A DNA stretch of 64,000 bases from Deltaproteobacteria bacterium (lineage in GTDB: Bacteria > Desulfobacterota > Syntrophobacteria > Syntrophobacterales > Syntrophobacteraceae): contig JAJXYD010000041.1 of assembly GCA_021780695.1 (NCBI GenBank), positions 1 through 64,000 on the forward strand. Reading direction: 5' to 3'. This document shows positions 44,000 through 52,487 of the stretch, piece after piece. A program made the translations under genes and the position numbers. The notes beneath the pieces are model-generated. The model worked only from the letters and a program-made list of their open reading frames with translations. It did no database searches and was not told the origin of the DNA. The number at the start of each line of letters is the position of its first letter. Positions within the stretch are counted from its first letter, which is position 1.

Positions 44000-44539
44000 A
44001 TGACCAAAAAACTTATCGAAATTGCATCGGAAATCGTTAATACTCAGGCATCCAAGATCAACATGTCTTCGGCTGAAATCTCTTCAGCACTGCGGGAGGT
44101 TTTCAGCACTTTGCACGAACTTCAAAGGGCTGAGTCGGGGGAGATGGAGCAGCCCGCAACCCGGGAAGCGGAGGCTCAAGCGCTGCGGCCCGAGGATTCC
44201 ATTCAAAATGATAAGATAATATGCCTTGAATGCGGCGCCGAGCTAAAGCAGCTCACGAAATTACATCTTATCTCCCACAACATTACCGCAAAGGAATACA
44301 AGAAGAAGTATGGATTCAAAATGGGTACTCCACTGGCGGCAAAGTCTCTTACCAAGGCCAGAAGCAAGGCGGCTAAGAAAAGGGGCGTTCCCGAGAATTT
44401 GAAAAAATTCATGGAGGAAAAAAGGCAGGCAAAGGCCCAGGCCTTGAAGCCCGTGGAGATTCAACCCAAGCCGGAACTTCCGGGAACGGCCCGGGCTAAA
44501 AGGGTGCGAAGCCGGTTTAGCCCGAAAAGCACCGACTAA
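44000..44539 (+). CDS. MucR/Ros-family zinc-finger transcriptional regulator
   Basis: A 179-residue protein. Residues 1-60 are a helical region (MTKKLIEIASEIVNTQASKIN). The Ros/MucR zinc finger is CLECGAELKQLTKLHLISHNITAKEYKKKYGF (about 75-105), with two Cys and His ligands. A long Lys/Arg-rich tail (about 115-179) may add nonspecific DNA binding. AGAAGG precedes the ATG. MucR proteins often control exopolysaccharide genes, but no link to the locus at 1-6.6 kb is visible. Confidence 0.85.
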   Translation: MTKKLIEIASEIVNTQASKINMSSAEISSALREVFSTLHELQRAESGEMEQPATREAEAQALRPEDSIQNDKIICLECGAELKQLTKLHLISHNITAKEYKKKYGFKMGTPLAAKSLTKARSKAAKKRGVPENLKKFMEEKRQAKAQALKPVEIQPKPELPGTARAKRVRSRFSPKSTD

Positions 44540-44921
44540 GGAGCGGCAGTATTTAGGTTCCAAGGGGGGCGGTTTGGTCTTCAAGCCGGCTTCCGGACGT
44601 GAAGTACAGGCAAGAGTGCAATGCCGGGGCGGATATGGGGCGTAAATCAGAGACGGGCCATTTTTCTCTCAAGTTCGCACGTTTTTTTGCCGACACTATT
44701 TCCGAGGCGAGAGCCTCTCAAGAGAGCCGAGAACAGGGCCATAGCGGCGCACCTCCATTCTCGGCTCTCATCTTTTGCGGGCTTACCGCCCGCGGCCGGA
44801 TTTTGTTCAACCGGCATATCCCCCCAGGTTATTTCGAGCTCCCTTTTCTATGACCGCCTATCTTTTTTCGCCCGAAGGCTTATCTAAGAGTTACTGAGCG
44901 CCGGGGCGATTCGAGGAAGAA
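44540..44921. other. Spacer with a 12-bp inverted repeat
   Basis: GAGAGCCGAGAA (44722-44733) and TTCTCGGCTCTC (44758-44769) pair perfectly around 24 nt and are followed by ATCTTTT. This may be a terminator for the MucR-like gene. No ORF in the stretch has support. Confidence 0.5.
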
Positions 44922-45506
44922 ATGGACAAGAGCAGACTCGAGGGGTTTAGCGATGGGGTGATCGCCATAATCATCACCATCATGGTGTTGGAGCTAAAGG
45001 TTCCTCACGGGGAACACCTCGGAGCTCTTAAGCCGGTAATTCCTGTATTTTTGAGCTATCTATTAAGTTTTCTCTACGTTGGGATTTACTGGAACAATCA
45101 CCACCACATGCTTCAGACCTGCAAAAAGGTTACGGGACCAATACTTTGGGCTAACCTGCACCTGCTGTTCTGGCTGTCGTTGTTTCCTTTCGCCACGGGC
45201 TGGATGGGAGAAAACCATTTCGGCGCGGGTCCTTCGGCATTCTATGGTTTCATTTTGCTAATGGCCGCAATAGCCTACCGGATAGTCCAACAAATGATCA
45301 TTGTGTCTCAGGGCAGCCAATCTCTTTTGAAAAAGGCAATTAAGAGCGACTGGAAAGGAAAGATGTCTCCCCTGCTCTACTTTCTGGCAATTCCAACGGC
45401 GTTTTGGTCCCCCTGGATTTCCCAGTTTCTTTTTGTACTGGTGGCCTTGATCTGGCTTGTTCCCGACCGGCGTATCGAAAGGGCTCTTGGGGACAAAAGA
45501 GATTAA
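44922..45506 (+). CDS. TMEM175-family (DUF1211) potassium channel
   Basis: A 194-residue membrane protein with about six segments. The first carries the family signature R-x3-F-S-D (RLEGFSDGVIAIIITIMVLELKVP). Bacterial TMEM175 proteins are K+-permeable tetramers without the classical selectivity filter. It appears monocistronic. Confidence 0.88.
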   Translation: MDKSRLEGFSDGVIAIIITIMVLELKVPHGEHLGALKPVIPVFLSYLLSFLYVGIYWNNHHHMLQTCKKVTGPILWANLHLLFWLSLFPFATGWMGENHFGAGPSAFYGFILLMAAIAYRIVQQMIIVSQGSQSLLKKAIKSDWKGKMSPLLYFLAIPTAFWSPWISQFLFVLVALIWLVPDRRIERALGDKRD

Positions 45507-45521
45507 ATGGACGGGAGGGGG

Positions 45522-45546
45522 CCGTTGGCGCCCGCGGCGCCAACGG
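45522..45546. terminator. Strong hairpin between convergent channel and UspA genes
   Basis: CCGTTGGCGCC (45522-45532) and GGCGCCAACGG (45536-45546) form an 11-bp perfect stem with a 3-nt loop. AATTTTT begins 8 nt downstream on the plus strand. Confidence 0.65.
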
Positions 45547-45564
45547 AGGCGGCAATTTTTCGCA

Positions 45565-46515
45565 TCAGCCCACCAGGCAGAGGATGACTCCCCGGGAGTG
45601 CTGGAGTATCTTGGCTGCGCGGCTTCCGAGCGGAAAAGGTTTTTTTTCGCGCGAGCTTTTTTTGCCCATTACGACAATGCGGAATTTGTGGGCATCGATT
45701 TCCGTAAGGATGTCGCGGGCAACGCCCTGACGTGTAGAGAGCACCAGGGTTTGGACTCTTTGGGGGTCCAGTCCGCGTCCGGCGAAAATATCGCGGCCCT
45801 GCGACATCGCGCGTTCGACCGCAGCGGTCCAGTCGACTCTCCATTTTTCAATTCTGGCACTACGCGCCTTTTGTTCGGATTCATTCAGGATGTGACCGTC
45901 GTCCCAGAATTCAGGCGGAAGAGGCGGGATAACGTGGATAAAGGAGTAGTCAAGGTCCTGGCAGGGAAGGAAAAAATCGGCCGCATATTCGCAGAGGGTC
46001 TGGGCTTCGGGAGTTGCTTCCATTGCGACAAGAACGGACATGGAATCGTTTACCGGGGCATCGACGATCCAGACGGCCTTTCCTTGCGCGTACTGGGCCA
46101 CTTTGGCGGAAACGCTTCCAATCAGCAGGTTTTGGACCTGGCTCCTGCCTCTTCTTCCCACGGCTATCGTGGCGATTGCCTCTCGATCAGCCTGTTGGAT
46201 AATGTCATGGGCCGGGTCGATACTGTCGACTTTGAGGCGAAGTTCGACGCCGGTCTGCGGAAAACCGGACTCGAGGAGTCTGGCCGAGGCAGCCTGAAGG
46301 ACGGCCTGCCCCAATTTTTCCTGGGCGTTGTAAGAGATCTTGCAGCTTTCCACCACGTCCATGCACAGATCTTCGGGCAGAAGAGCGGTGATCTGCTGAA
46401 CGCAATGGAAGAGCACCAAGGTGAGGTCATTTCTTTGTTTTAGCTGCCGGCCAAGCACCGCGACCATATCCATGCCTTTGGAAGTCCCGTCTACGGCCAC
46501 AAGAATTTTGCGCAT
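45565..46515 (-). CDS. Tandem universal stress protein (UspA family)
   Basis: A 316-residue protein with two Usp domains, the first beginning MRKILVAVDGTSKGMDMV and ending in ATIAVGRRGRSQVQNLLIGSVSAKVAQYAQGKAVWIV (ATP-binding type G-x2-G-x9-G-S). The second begins SMSVLVAMEATPEAQTLCEYA and ends RIVVMGKKSSREKKPFPLGSRAAKILQHSRGVILCLV. Likely a cytoplasmic ATP-binding stress factor. It stands alone. Confidence 0.9.
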   Translation of the reverse strand: MRKILVAVDGTSKGMDMVAVLGRQLKQRNDLTLVLFHCVQQITALLPEDLCMDVVESCKISYNAQEKLGQAVLQAASARLLESGFPQTGVELRLKVDSIDPAHDIIQQADREAIATIAVGRRGRSQVQNLLIGSVSAKVAQYAQGKAVWIVDAPVNDSMSVLVAMEATPEAQTLCEYAADFFLPCQDLDYSFIHVIPPLPPEFWDDGHILNESEQKARSARIEKWRVDWTAAVERAMSQGRDIFAGRGLDPQRVQTLVLSTRQGVARDILTEIDAHKFRIVVMGKKSSREKKPFPLGSRAAKILQHSRGVILCLVG

Positions 46516-46643
46516 AGCTTCTTCCTTTCTTTCCAGACTAACGACAGAGGCAAAAAATAAACCTTCAAAGATACACCGCCCGGTTTCAATGAGCTTTAAA
46601 GCGCCCTGTGTTTTATGCGGGGCGGCAGGTCAAGCACAAGGGT

Positions 46644-48638
46644 TTAAAAGCTGCTCAAGAAAGCATCGATTTCTCCCAGGGAATGAACGACCCGGCAGGG
46701 CGGAAGGCTTTTTACGAAAACCTTTCCATAGCTTTTGGTAAGCATCCGGTTATCGAAGACGGCTATCACGCCCCGGTCGGCCGAAGAGCGAATCAGCCGC
46801 CCGACTCCCTGTTTCAACTGGATTGCAGCCCTGGGGACCTGGTAGTCATAGAAACTGTTGCCGCCCCGGCTTGCGATGCGTTCGAGCCTGGAAGCGGTTA
46901 CAGGATCATCGGGGACCTCGAAGGGCAATTTATCTATTATAACACAACTAAGCGCCTCCCCGGGCACATCGATACCCTGCCAAAAAGAGCTTGTGGCAAG
47001 AAGCACCGACTCGACCCGGTCTTTGAATTCCTGAAGAAGAGCTCGTTTGGTCTTCTGTCCCTGGACAAGAAGGGGAAAGGAGAGTCTGCTTTCAAAGATT
47101 TTATGGACTTCGTGCATGTTTTTGTAGCTTGTAAAGAGCAGAAGCGTCCTCCCGTGGGTCTTTTCGATGATTTGGGCGGCCTGCTCGGCCATTTCGGCGC
47201 AAAAAGAGGACTCGTTTGGCGCGGGAAAGCGGAGCGGAATATAGGCTATGGCCTGGCGATCATACCGGAAGGAGGAAGGGACCAAAACCTCCCGGCCCTG
47301 GGGCGGAACGCCCAGTCCTTTTCGCACAAAGTCAAAAGCCCCGGCAACCGAGAGTGTGGCCGAGGTCATGACAACGCTCGAAACGGGGGCGAAGAGGTGC
47401 TCGCTAAGGATTGGGGCGATTTCGACGGGGGTAGCGTTTAGAGACGTCCCCTGCGGGGTGATTTCCTGCCAGTAGACAAAAGAGGGGTCCTTTTGTTCGA
47501 TAAGCGCGCTAAGGGCCAGGGAGAGCTCGGCGGCCCGGCGGGCGGCGCAGGCCAGGTTTTCGGCCTTTTCCTCGAAGGGTTTTACCATTGCGGGCAACTC
47601 ACCCAGGGCATGAAGGAGCTGTGCGCAGGTAGAGGAGAAATCTTCGCCCGCTTTTCGGGGATCAAAGGGGAATCGCCCCCCGGTCTGTCCGGGCCGGGTG
47701 AGTCCCATGGCGAAAAGACGGCTTAAGACCTCGAGCTGGCGGCCCACGGACTGGACCGCGCCAAAGTCTGTCTTGCCGGCCGCCGCGGCGCAAGTTCGGG
47801 CTATATCGCGTGAGAGCCGGGTAAGAGCGAAGCTGCTGAAATGGATGCCGAAATATTCGCCCGCCACATCTTCCAACTGGTGGGCTTCGTCGAAGACAAC
47901 CGCGTCGTATTCGGGGATGACTCCGTCCAGGCCTTTGCAGCGAAGCGCCATATCGGCGAAAAAGAGGTGATGGTTTACCACGACAATATCGGCGTGGGCG
48001 GCCTGATTTCTAAGCCGCGTGAGATGGCAGCGGGAAAATTCGGGGCACTGGCGTCCGAGGCAGTATTCGGAACTCGAGCACACATCGTTCCAGGCCCGGA
48101 AGTTATCGGGCAGCCAGGGGATGTCGGAGCGTTGGCCGGAAGAAGAGGTCACGGCCCATTTCTGGAACCGTCTGAGAAGTCGGGTTTCCTCGCTGTTAAA
48201 CATGCCCGGCTGGTAGCAAAACTCAAGGAAGCGGCGCCGGCAAAGATAATTTCTGCGGCCCTTGAGGCAGACTACCTTGAGCTTGGAGTCGATGTTTTGC
48301 CTGAGAAAGGGGATGTCGTGATCGAGGATCTGATCCTGAAGGGTCTTTGTGCCGGTAGACACTACGACTTTTTTGCCGCTAAGGATTGCGGGAACAAGAT
48401 AGGCCCAGGTTTTGCCCGTGCCGGTGCCGGCTTCGGCCATGAGGGGCCGGGCCTGGCGAAAGGATTGGAAAACCGCGCGGGCCATATCGAGTTGGCCGGG
48501 CCGGGGCTCAAAGCCTTCGACTTTGGAGGCAAGGATACCTTCGGGGCCGAAATATTTATCCATCGCCAAACCGTTTGGGAGCGGGCTGAGGTCTTTTTCG
48601 GGCGTGGCTGCGGGGGATTGAGGTTGTTTCAAGCTCAC
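46644..48638 (-). CDS. dinG: DinG-like (XPD-type) Fe-S DNA helicase
   Basis: A 664-residue superfamily 2 helicase. Walker A is MAEAGTGTGKTWAYLVPA, the DEAH box is AVVFDEAHQLEDV, and four cysteines around 105-195 (CLKGRRNYLC, CSSSEYCLGRQC region) should bind the Fe-S cluster. Motif VI is QLKQGVGRLIRS. It unwinds DNA 5'-3' and resolves unusual structures. The start is GTG 48638; ATG 48563 (MDKYFG) is possible. It follows serA by 51 bp. Confidence 0.88.
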   Translation of the reverse strand: MSLKQPQSPAATPEKDLSPLPNGLAMDKYFGPEGILASKVEGFEPRPGQLDMARAVFQSFRQARPLMAEAGTGTGKTWAYLVPAILSGKKVVVSTGTKTLQDQILDHDIPFLRQNIDSKLKVVCLKGRRNYLCRRRFLEFCYQPGMFNSEETRLLRRFQKWAVTSSSGQRSDIPWLPDNFRAWNDVCSSSEYCLGRQCPEFSRCHLTRLRNQAAHADIVVVNHHLFFADMALRCKGLDGVIPEYDAVVFDEAHQLEDVAGEYFGIHFSSFALTRLSRDIARTCAAAAGKTDFGAVQSVGRQLEVLSRLFAMGLTRPGQTGGRFPFDPRKAGEDFSSTCAQLLHALGELPAMVKPFEEKAENLACAARRAAELSLALSALIEQKDPSFVYWQEITPQGTSLNATPVEIAPILSEHLFAPVSSVVMTSATLSVAGAFDFVRKGLGVPPQGREVLVPSSFRYDRQAIAYIPLRFPAPNESSFCAEMAEQAAQIIEKTHGRTLLLFTSYKNMHEVHKIFESRLSFPLLVQGQKTKRALLQEFKDRVESVLLATSSFWQGIDVPGEALSCVIIDKLPFEVPDDPVTASRLERIASRGGNSFYDYQVPRAAIQLKQGVGRLIRSSADRGVIAVFDNRMLTKSYGKVFVKSLPPCRVVHSLGEIDAFLSSF

Positions 48639-48689
48639 GGGCTCACCGTTTCATTTCGCGGCCGGAGGCCGGGGTTTTTCGTAGATGCA

Positions 48690-50276
48690 CTATAGTTTGA
48701 CCTGCTGGACGGAAATAATATTGGGGTGAGACCGAAGGCTTTCCAGCGCTTCCCGCGGAGCTTCGCCGTCTAGCTTTATCATGGCCAGTGCCCTTTGTTC
48801 GGCATGGCTTCTGGACAGGTGCATGTCGGCGATGTTTAAGTCGAAATTGCCCAGTGTCAAGCCGATATGGCCGATAGTGCCGGGTTTATCGAGGTTTTGC
48901 ACGATGAGGTTTACCCCTTGAAGGCCGGCTTCGAGCATATAGTCGTTAAGGCGCACCAACCGGACCTGGGTGCCCCAAAAAACCGCCCCCGTCGCGCTAT
49001 ACTGTATATTTCTAGGCCCCACGGCGGTTACGGTAATCTCGCCCGTATAGCCCCTGGACTGAGAGGTCGTTGATGTGATGAGCTTTATCTGGCGCTGTTT
49101 TAATAAAACCGGGGCGTTTATGAGGTTTACCTTTTCGGCCAGGATCGGATCGAGCAGGCCCTTTATGACGCTCTGGGTGAGGGATTCGGTTGGAACATCG
49201 AGAAGGTCGGCGCCCCCGTAGGTTACGCGAAGCTCGAGCACGGGCCTGCAAAGCTGCCCCTGAAGACTTCCGAGCCTTTCGGCAAGAAGGAGGTAAGGCT
49301 TTAGTCTTTCGTAGTCCTTAAGGCTTATGGAGGGGAAGTCAACCGCGTTTCGAATGAGCCCCTTTTGAAGGTAATCAAGGATTTGGGAGGCTATGGCGAG
49401 GGAGACGTTTTCCTGGGCCTGGCGGCTGGAGGCTCCCAGGTGAGGGGTAAAGATCACGTTTTCCATCTTTAGAAGGGGGCTTCCAACGGGAGGTTCTTTT
49501 TCAAAGACATCGAGGGCCGCTCCGGCCACATGGCCGCGCAGGAGAAAATCGCCAAGGGCCTGTTCGTCGATCAGCCCGCCCCGGGCGCAGTTGATGATTC
49601 GAACGCCCGGCTTTGTTTTCGCAAGCGTTTCGCGGTTTAATATATGGTGTGTTTCATCGTTTAACGGCGTGTGGAGGGTAATGAAATCGGAGGAGGCAAG
49701 AAGCTCGTCCAAGGAGACATATTCGACCCCCAACCCCTTGGCGGCTTGCGGGCCTATGTGCGGATCGAAGACAAGAACGCGCATTTTCATGGCCAGCGCG
49801 CGATCGGCCACAATCGAGCCTATTTTTCCAAGCCCGGCCACACCAAGGGTCTGGTGATAGAGTTCGGCGCCAAGAAACTTTTTCTTTTCCCACAGCCCGC
49901 TGCGCATCGAGGCGGTAGCCTGGGGCAGATGGCGGGAAAGAGCGAGCATCATCGCAAGGGTATGTTCGGCCGCGGCCATTGCGTTGGCCCCCGGTGTGTT
50001 CATTACCAGCACGCCGCGTTCCTTGGCTGCCTCGACATCGATGTTATCGACTCCGGTGCCGGCGCGGCCGATAACCTTCAGGCGATCGCAGGCCTTGATC
50101 AGATCGGCTGTGACTTTTGTTCTGCTGCGAACTATCATGGCATCGTAGGCGGGGAGAACATCCCTGATTTGATCGGCCCCGAGTCCTTCGGGCATATCCA
50201 GCTCAATTGCTTCGGCCGAACGCAAAATATTTAGACCGCTTTCATCGAGACCGTCGCAGACAAGAATTTTAAACAT
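48690..50276 (-). CDS. serA: D-3-phosphoglycerate dehydrogenase
   Basis: A 528-residue enzyme of serine synthesis that oxidises 3-phosphoglycerate with NAD. NAD-binding loop GVAGLGKIGSIVADRA; active-site His in FTPHLGASSRQAQENV. The long form has an intervening domain (about 310-450) and a C-terminal ACT domain (GTIGHIGLTLGNFDLNIADMHLSR onward), the site of serine feedback in this type. The dinG-like gene follows and may share the transcript. Confidence 0.94.
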   Translation of the reverse strand: MFKILVCDGLDESGLNILRSAEAIELDMPEGLGADQIRDVLPAYDAMIVRSRTKVTADLIKACDRLKVIGRAGTGVDNIDVEAAKERGVLVMNTPGANAMAAAEHTLAMMLALSRHLPQATASMRSGLWEKKKFLGAELYHQTLGVAGLGKIGSIVADRALAMKMRVLVFDPHIGPQAAKGLGVEYVSLDELLASSDFITLHTPLNDETHHILNRETLAKTKPGVRIINCARGGLIDEQALGDFLLRGHVAGAALDVFEKEPPVGSPLLKMENVIFTPHLGASSRQAQENVSLAIASQILDYLQKGLIRNAVDFPSISLKDYERLKPYLLLAERLGSLQGQLCRPVLELRVTYGGADLLDVPTESLTQSVIKGLLDPILAEKVNLINAPVLLKQRQIKLITSTTSQSRGYTGEITVTAVGPRNIQYSATGAVFWGTQVRLVRLNDYMLEAGLQGVNLIVQNLDKPGTIGHIGLTLGNFDLNIADMHLSRSHAEQRALAMIKLDGEAPREALESLRSHPNIISVQQVKL

Positions 50277-50670
50277 ATCCGATTACCCCTTTAAAGAGGG
50301 CGGCAGGGCGCGGGAAACGAGCCACCCGGAACAGAAGAAAAGCTCCACTGGTCGTATAGGGATCCACGGTTGCACCGTTACTTTCCGCTCGCATTTTGTC
50401 CCGTCATTTAAGGCGACAATGTCATCTGAAAGATTCACTTAAAGGGAATGGACCTTAGTCGAAAGGTATCCAATTTTTAACGGATGATTGCATAAGGCTA
50501 CCGTAAAAAATAAAGATTATCCGTCCCTTTGTTGAACGGTCAAGCCGATACGCAATCGAGACACTGGTTTAGCAGGCGGCTGCATCCCCATAGAACAGTC
50601 CGCGCCAGATTTGATTATATGACGTCTTTAGCCTCAAGTAAACGAACATCGTCAAGGACTTTTCCCATTA
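50277..50670. other. Divergent control region of serA and the sigma-54 operon
   Basis: No gene supported. On the serA side a stretch with ACGGTGCAACCGTGG near 50360 recalls a T-box core but lacks the tRNA-acceptor-pairing bases, so it is not called. Confidence 0.35.
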
Positions 50671-50685
50671 TGGCACGCAGGTTGC
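50671..50685 (+). promoter_or_regulatory. Sigma-54 promoter of the TSUP operon
   Basis: TGGCACGCAGGTTGC matches the consensus TGGCAC-N5-TTGC exactly. Transcription would start near 50697, about 40 nt before the first gene. The activator is unknown; no receiver-AAA protein is encoded in this operon. Confidence 0.85.
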
Positions 50686-50736
50686 CTATAAGAATGTTAA
50701 AAGAGGGAAACAGGATATTAGGAGGATTGACTGGTC

Positions 50737-51669
50737 ATGAGCCTATTTCACATGTATCTGCCGATTGCGGGAAACAGCGTAAACATTGTTGTGGTTCTGT
50801 GCCTGGGTATGGCAGTGGGTCTTCTGTCGGGTCTTTTCGGAGTCGGCGGAGGTTTTTTAATGACGCCTCTTTTGATGATGATCGGTATTCCGCCCACGGT
50901 TGCGGCCGCAACGGATTCCAACCAGATAGTGGGGGCATCCACATCGGGGACCCTGGCCCATTTCCGCCTGGGAAACGTAGACTTTAAGATGGGTATTTTG
51001 CTGCTGCTTGGAGGCATCCTGGGCGGCACGGCGGGAGTAGAAATAATAAAGGTCCTTCGAGCGATGGGAAACGCCAACTTCCTGATCCAAATCTGCTATG
51101 TGGTAATGCTGGGGGTAATCGGGTTCTATATGTTTGCCGAAAGTTTGCAGTCTCTTCGCAAGAGGAAAAGGGATGGATTTTCACCGGAGGTGAAGAAAGA
51201 ATCCCGATATGGGCGGATCGTAAAAAAGCTGCCCTGGCAGATGGATTTTGAGAGATCGGGCCTGAGGTTATCGGTGTTGCTTCCGTTGATACTGGGGGCG
51301 TTTGTGGGAATTCTTGCCGCGATAATGGGGGTTGGAGGCGGCTTTATCATGGTGCCCATAATGGTCTACCTTTTGCGCATGCCCATGCACGTGGTGGTGG
51401 GAACCAGTCTCTTCCAGATACTTTTCACCTGTGCCCATGTTACGATCATGCAGGCGTGGCAGAACCACACGGTGGATTTTGTCCTGGCCGTTTTGCTGCT
51501 GGTTGGGTCTTCAGTGGGGGCGCAGGCGGGTGCAAAGATCGGCAGGAAGTTAAAGGGCGATCAGCTGAAAATACTTCTGGCCTGCGTGGTACTGCTGGTC
51601 TGGTTCCAGATGCTCTACGGGTTCATGGCCAGGCCCGAGATTCCGCTGGCCTACGTAAAGGGGCATTAG
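50737..51669 (+). CDS. TauE/SafE (TSUP) family exporter, sigma-54 controlled
   Basis: A 310-residue membrane protein with about eight segments. Each half carries a Gly-rich motif (LLSGLFGVGGGFLMTPLLMM and ILAAIMGVGGGFIMVPIMVYLLRMPMHVVVGTSLFQ). Family members export sulfite or organosulfur anions. AGGAGG lies 11 nt before the ATG. The stop is 2 bp from the next start, so it is coupled to the TIGR02186 gene, a common pairing. Confidence 0.88.
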   Translation: MSLFHMYLPIAGNSVNIVVVLCLGMAVGLLSGLFGVGGGFLMTPLLMMIGIPPTVAAATDSNQIVGASTSGTLAHFRLGNVDFKMGILLLLGGILGGTAGVEIIKVLRAMGNANFLIQICYVVMLGVIGFYMFAESLQSLRKRKRDGFSPEVKKESRYGRIVKKLPWQMDFERSGLRLSVLLPLILGAFVGILAAIMGVGGGFIMVPIMVYLLRMPMHVVVGTSLFQILFTCAHVTIMQAWQNHTVDFVLAVLLLVGSSVGAQAGAKIGRKLKGDQLKILLACVVLLVWFQMLYGFMARPEIPLAYVKGH

Positions 51670-51671
51670 AG

Positions 51672-52439
51672 ATGAAACTGCAAGTCTTCCTTATGCTTAC
51701 GGGCCTTTTAATGTATTTGGCCCCGGCGGCAGGGGCCAAAGGCGGGATCGGGCTTTCGGTAGAGCCCCGCGCGATAGAAATTGGAACCTTCTATGACGGG
51801 ACAACCCTTACGGTGAGCGGGCGGATTCCACTAGAAAACCGGGTTGTTATCCAATTTAGCGGCGAGCGGGCCGAGTTTTCCATGAAGCAAAAAACCAAAG
51901 TCGGAGGGCTTGTGTGGATGAATACCGGATCGGTGGTTTTTAAACAAGCGCCCTCGGTTTTGCTGGTTTTTTCCGGGCTCGATTTAAAGAAATCGCAGGA
52001 AAAGCCGGGAAGGGCCGATTTTTTTTCGCTTGCAAGCTTAAAGAAAACGATTCGTGTAGAGGCCGGGGACAAGGTGGAGGGCGATATGGTGGGGGAATTG
52101 ATAAAACTCAAGCAAAAGGAGGGGCTATACCGGGAGGTCACGGGACATATAACCTATGAGAAGGCCGCGGACGGTCTAAAGGCCTTTCGAGCGGTTATTC
52201 CGATTCCCTCGCGGCTAAAACCGGGCGTCTATACCGTTGAGGCGGCGGTTTTAGGAAAAGGGGGAGAGGTAGCGGCAAGGGAGGGGCAAAAGCTTGAAGC
52301 AAGACTGGCCGGACTTCCTGCCCTTATGGCGGCTCTGGCTTTCAACCACTCGATTGTCTACGGGATTTTTGCAACGCTTATCGCTTTGTTTGCCGGTCTT
52401 GGCATCGGGCTGGTGTTCCAGGGCAAAGGCGCGCACTGA
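51672..52439 (+). CDS. TIGR02186-family membrane-anchored protein
   Basis: A 255-residue protein with a signal peptide (to about residue 20, ending AAGA), a periplasmic beta-rich domain (GLSVEPRAIEIGTFYDGTTLTVSGRIP...) and one C-terminal membrane segment (about 228-250). This matches the putative transmembrane family TIGR02186, known next to TSUP exporters. Likely a periplasmic accessory of the exporter. Fully within the sigma-54 operon. Confidence 0.85.
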   Translation: MKLQVFLMLTGLLMYLAPAAGAKGGIGLSVEPRAIEIGTFYDGTTLTVSGRIPLENRVVIQFSGERAEFSMKQKTKVGGLVWMNTGSVVFKQAPSVLLVFSGLDLKKSQEKPGRADFFSLASLKKTIRVEAGDKVEGDMVGELIKLKQKEGLYREVTGHITYEKAADGLKAFRAVIPIPSRLKPGVYTVEAAVLGKGGEVAAREGQKLEARLAGLPALMAALAFNHSIVYGIFATLIALFAGLGIGLVFQGKGAH

Positions 52440-52487
52440 AGGCGGCCCAAGGGCTGAGGCGACTTAACTCTCGGAGTATTGGGACAA

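Noticed and set aside
50340-50400. T-box-like stretch (GGTGCAACCGTG) upstream of serA
   Set aside because: It matches the T-box core at only part of its positions, lacks the UGGN bases that pair with the tRNA acceptor end, and no specifier stem or terminator/antiterminator pair was evident.
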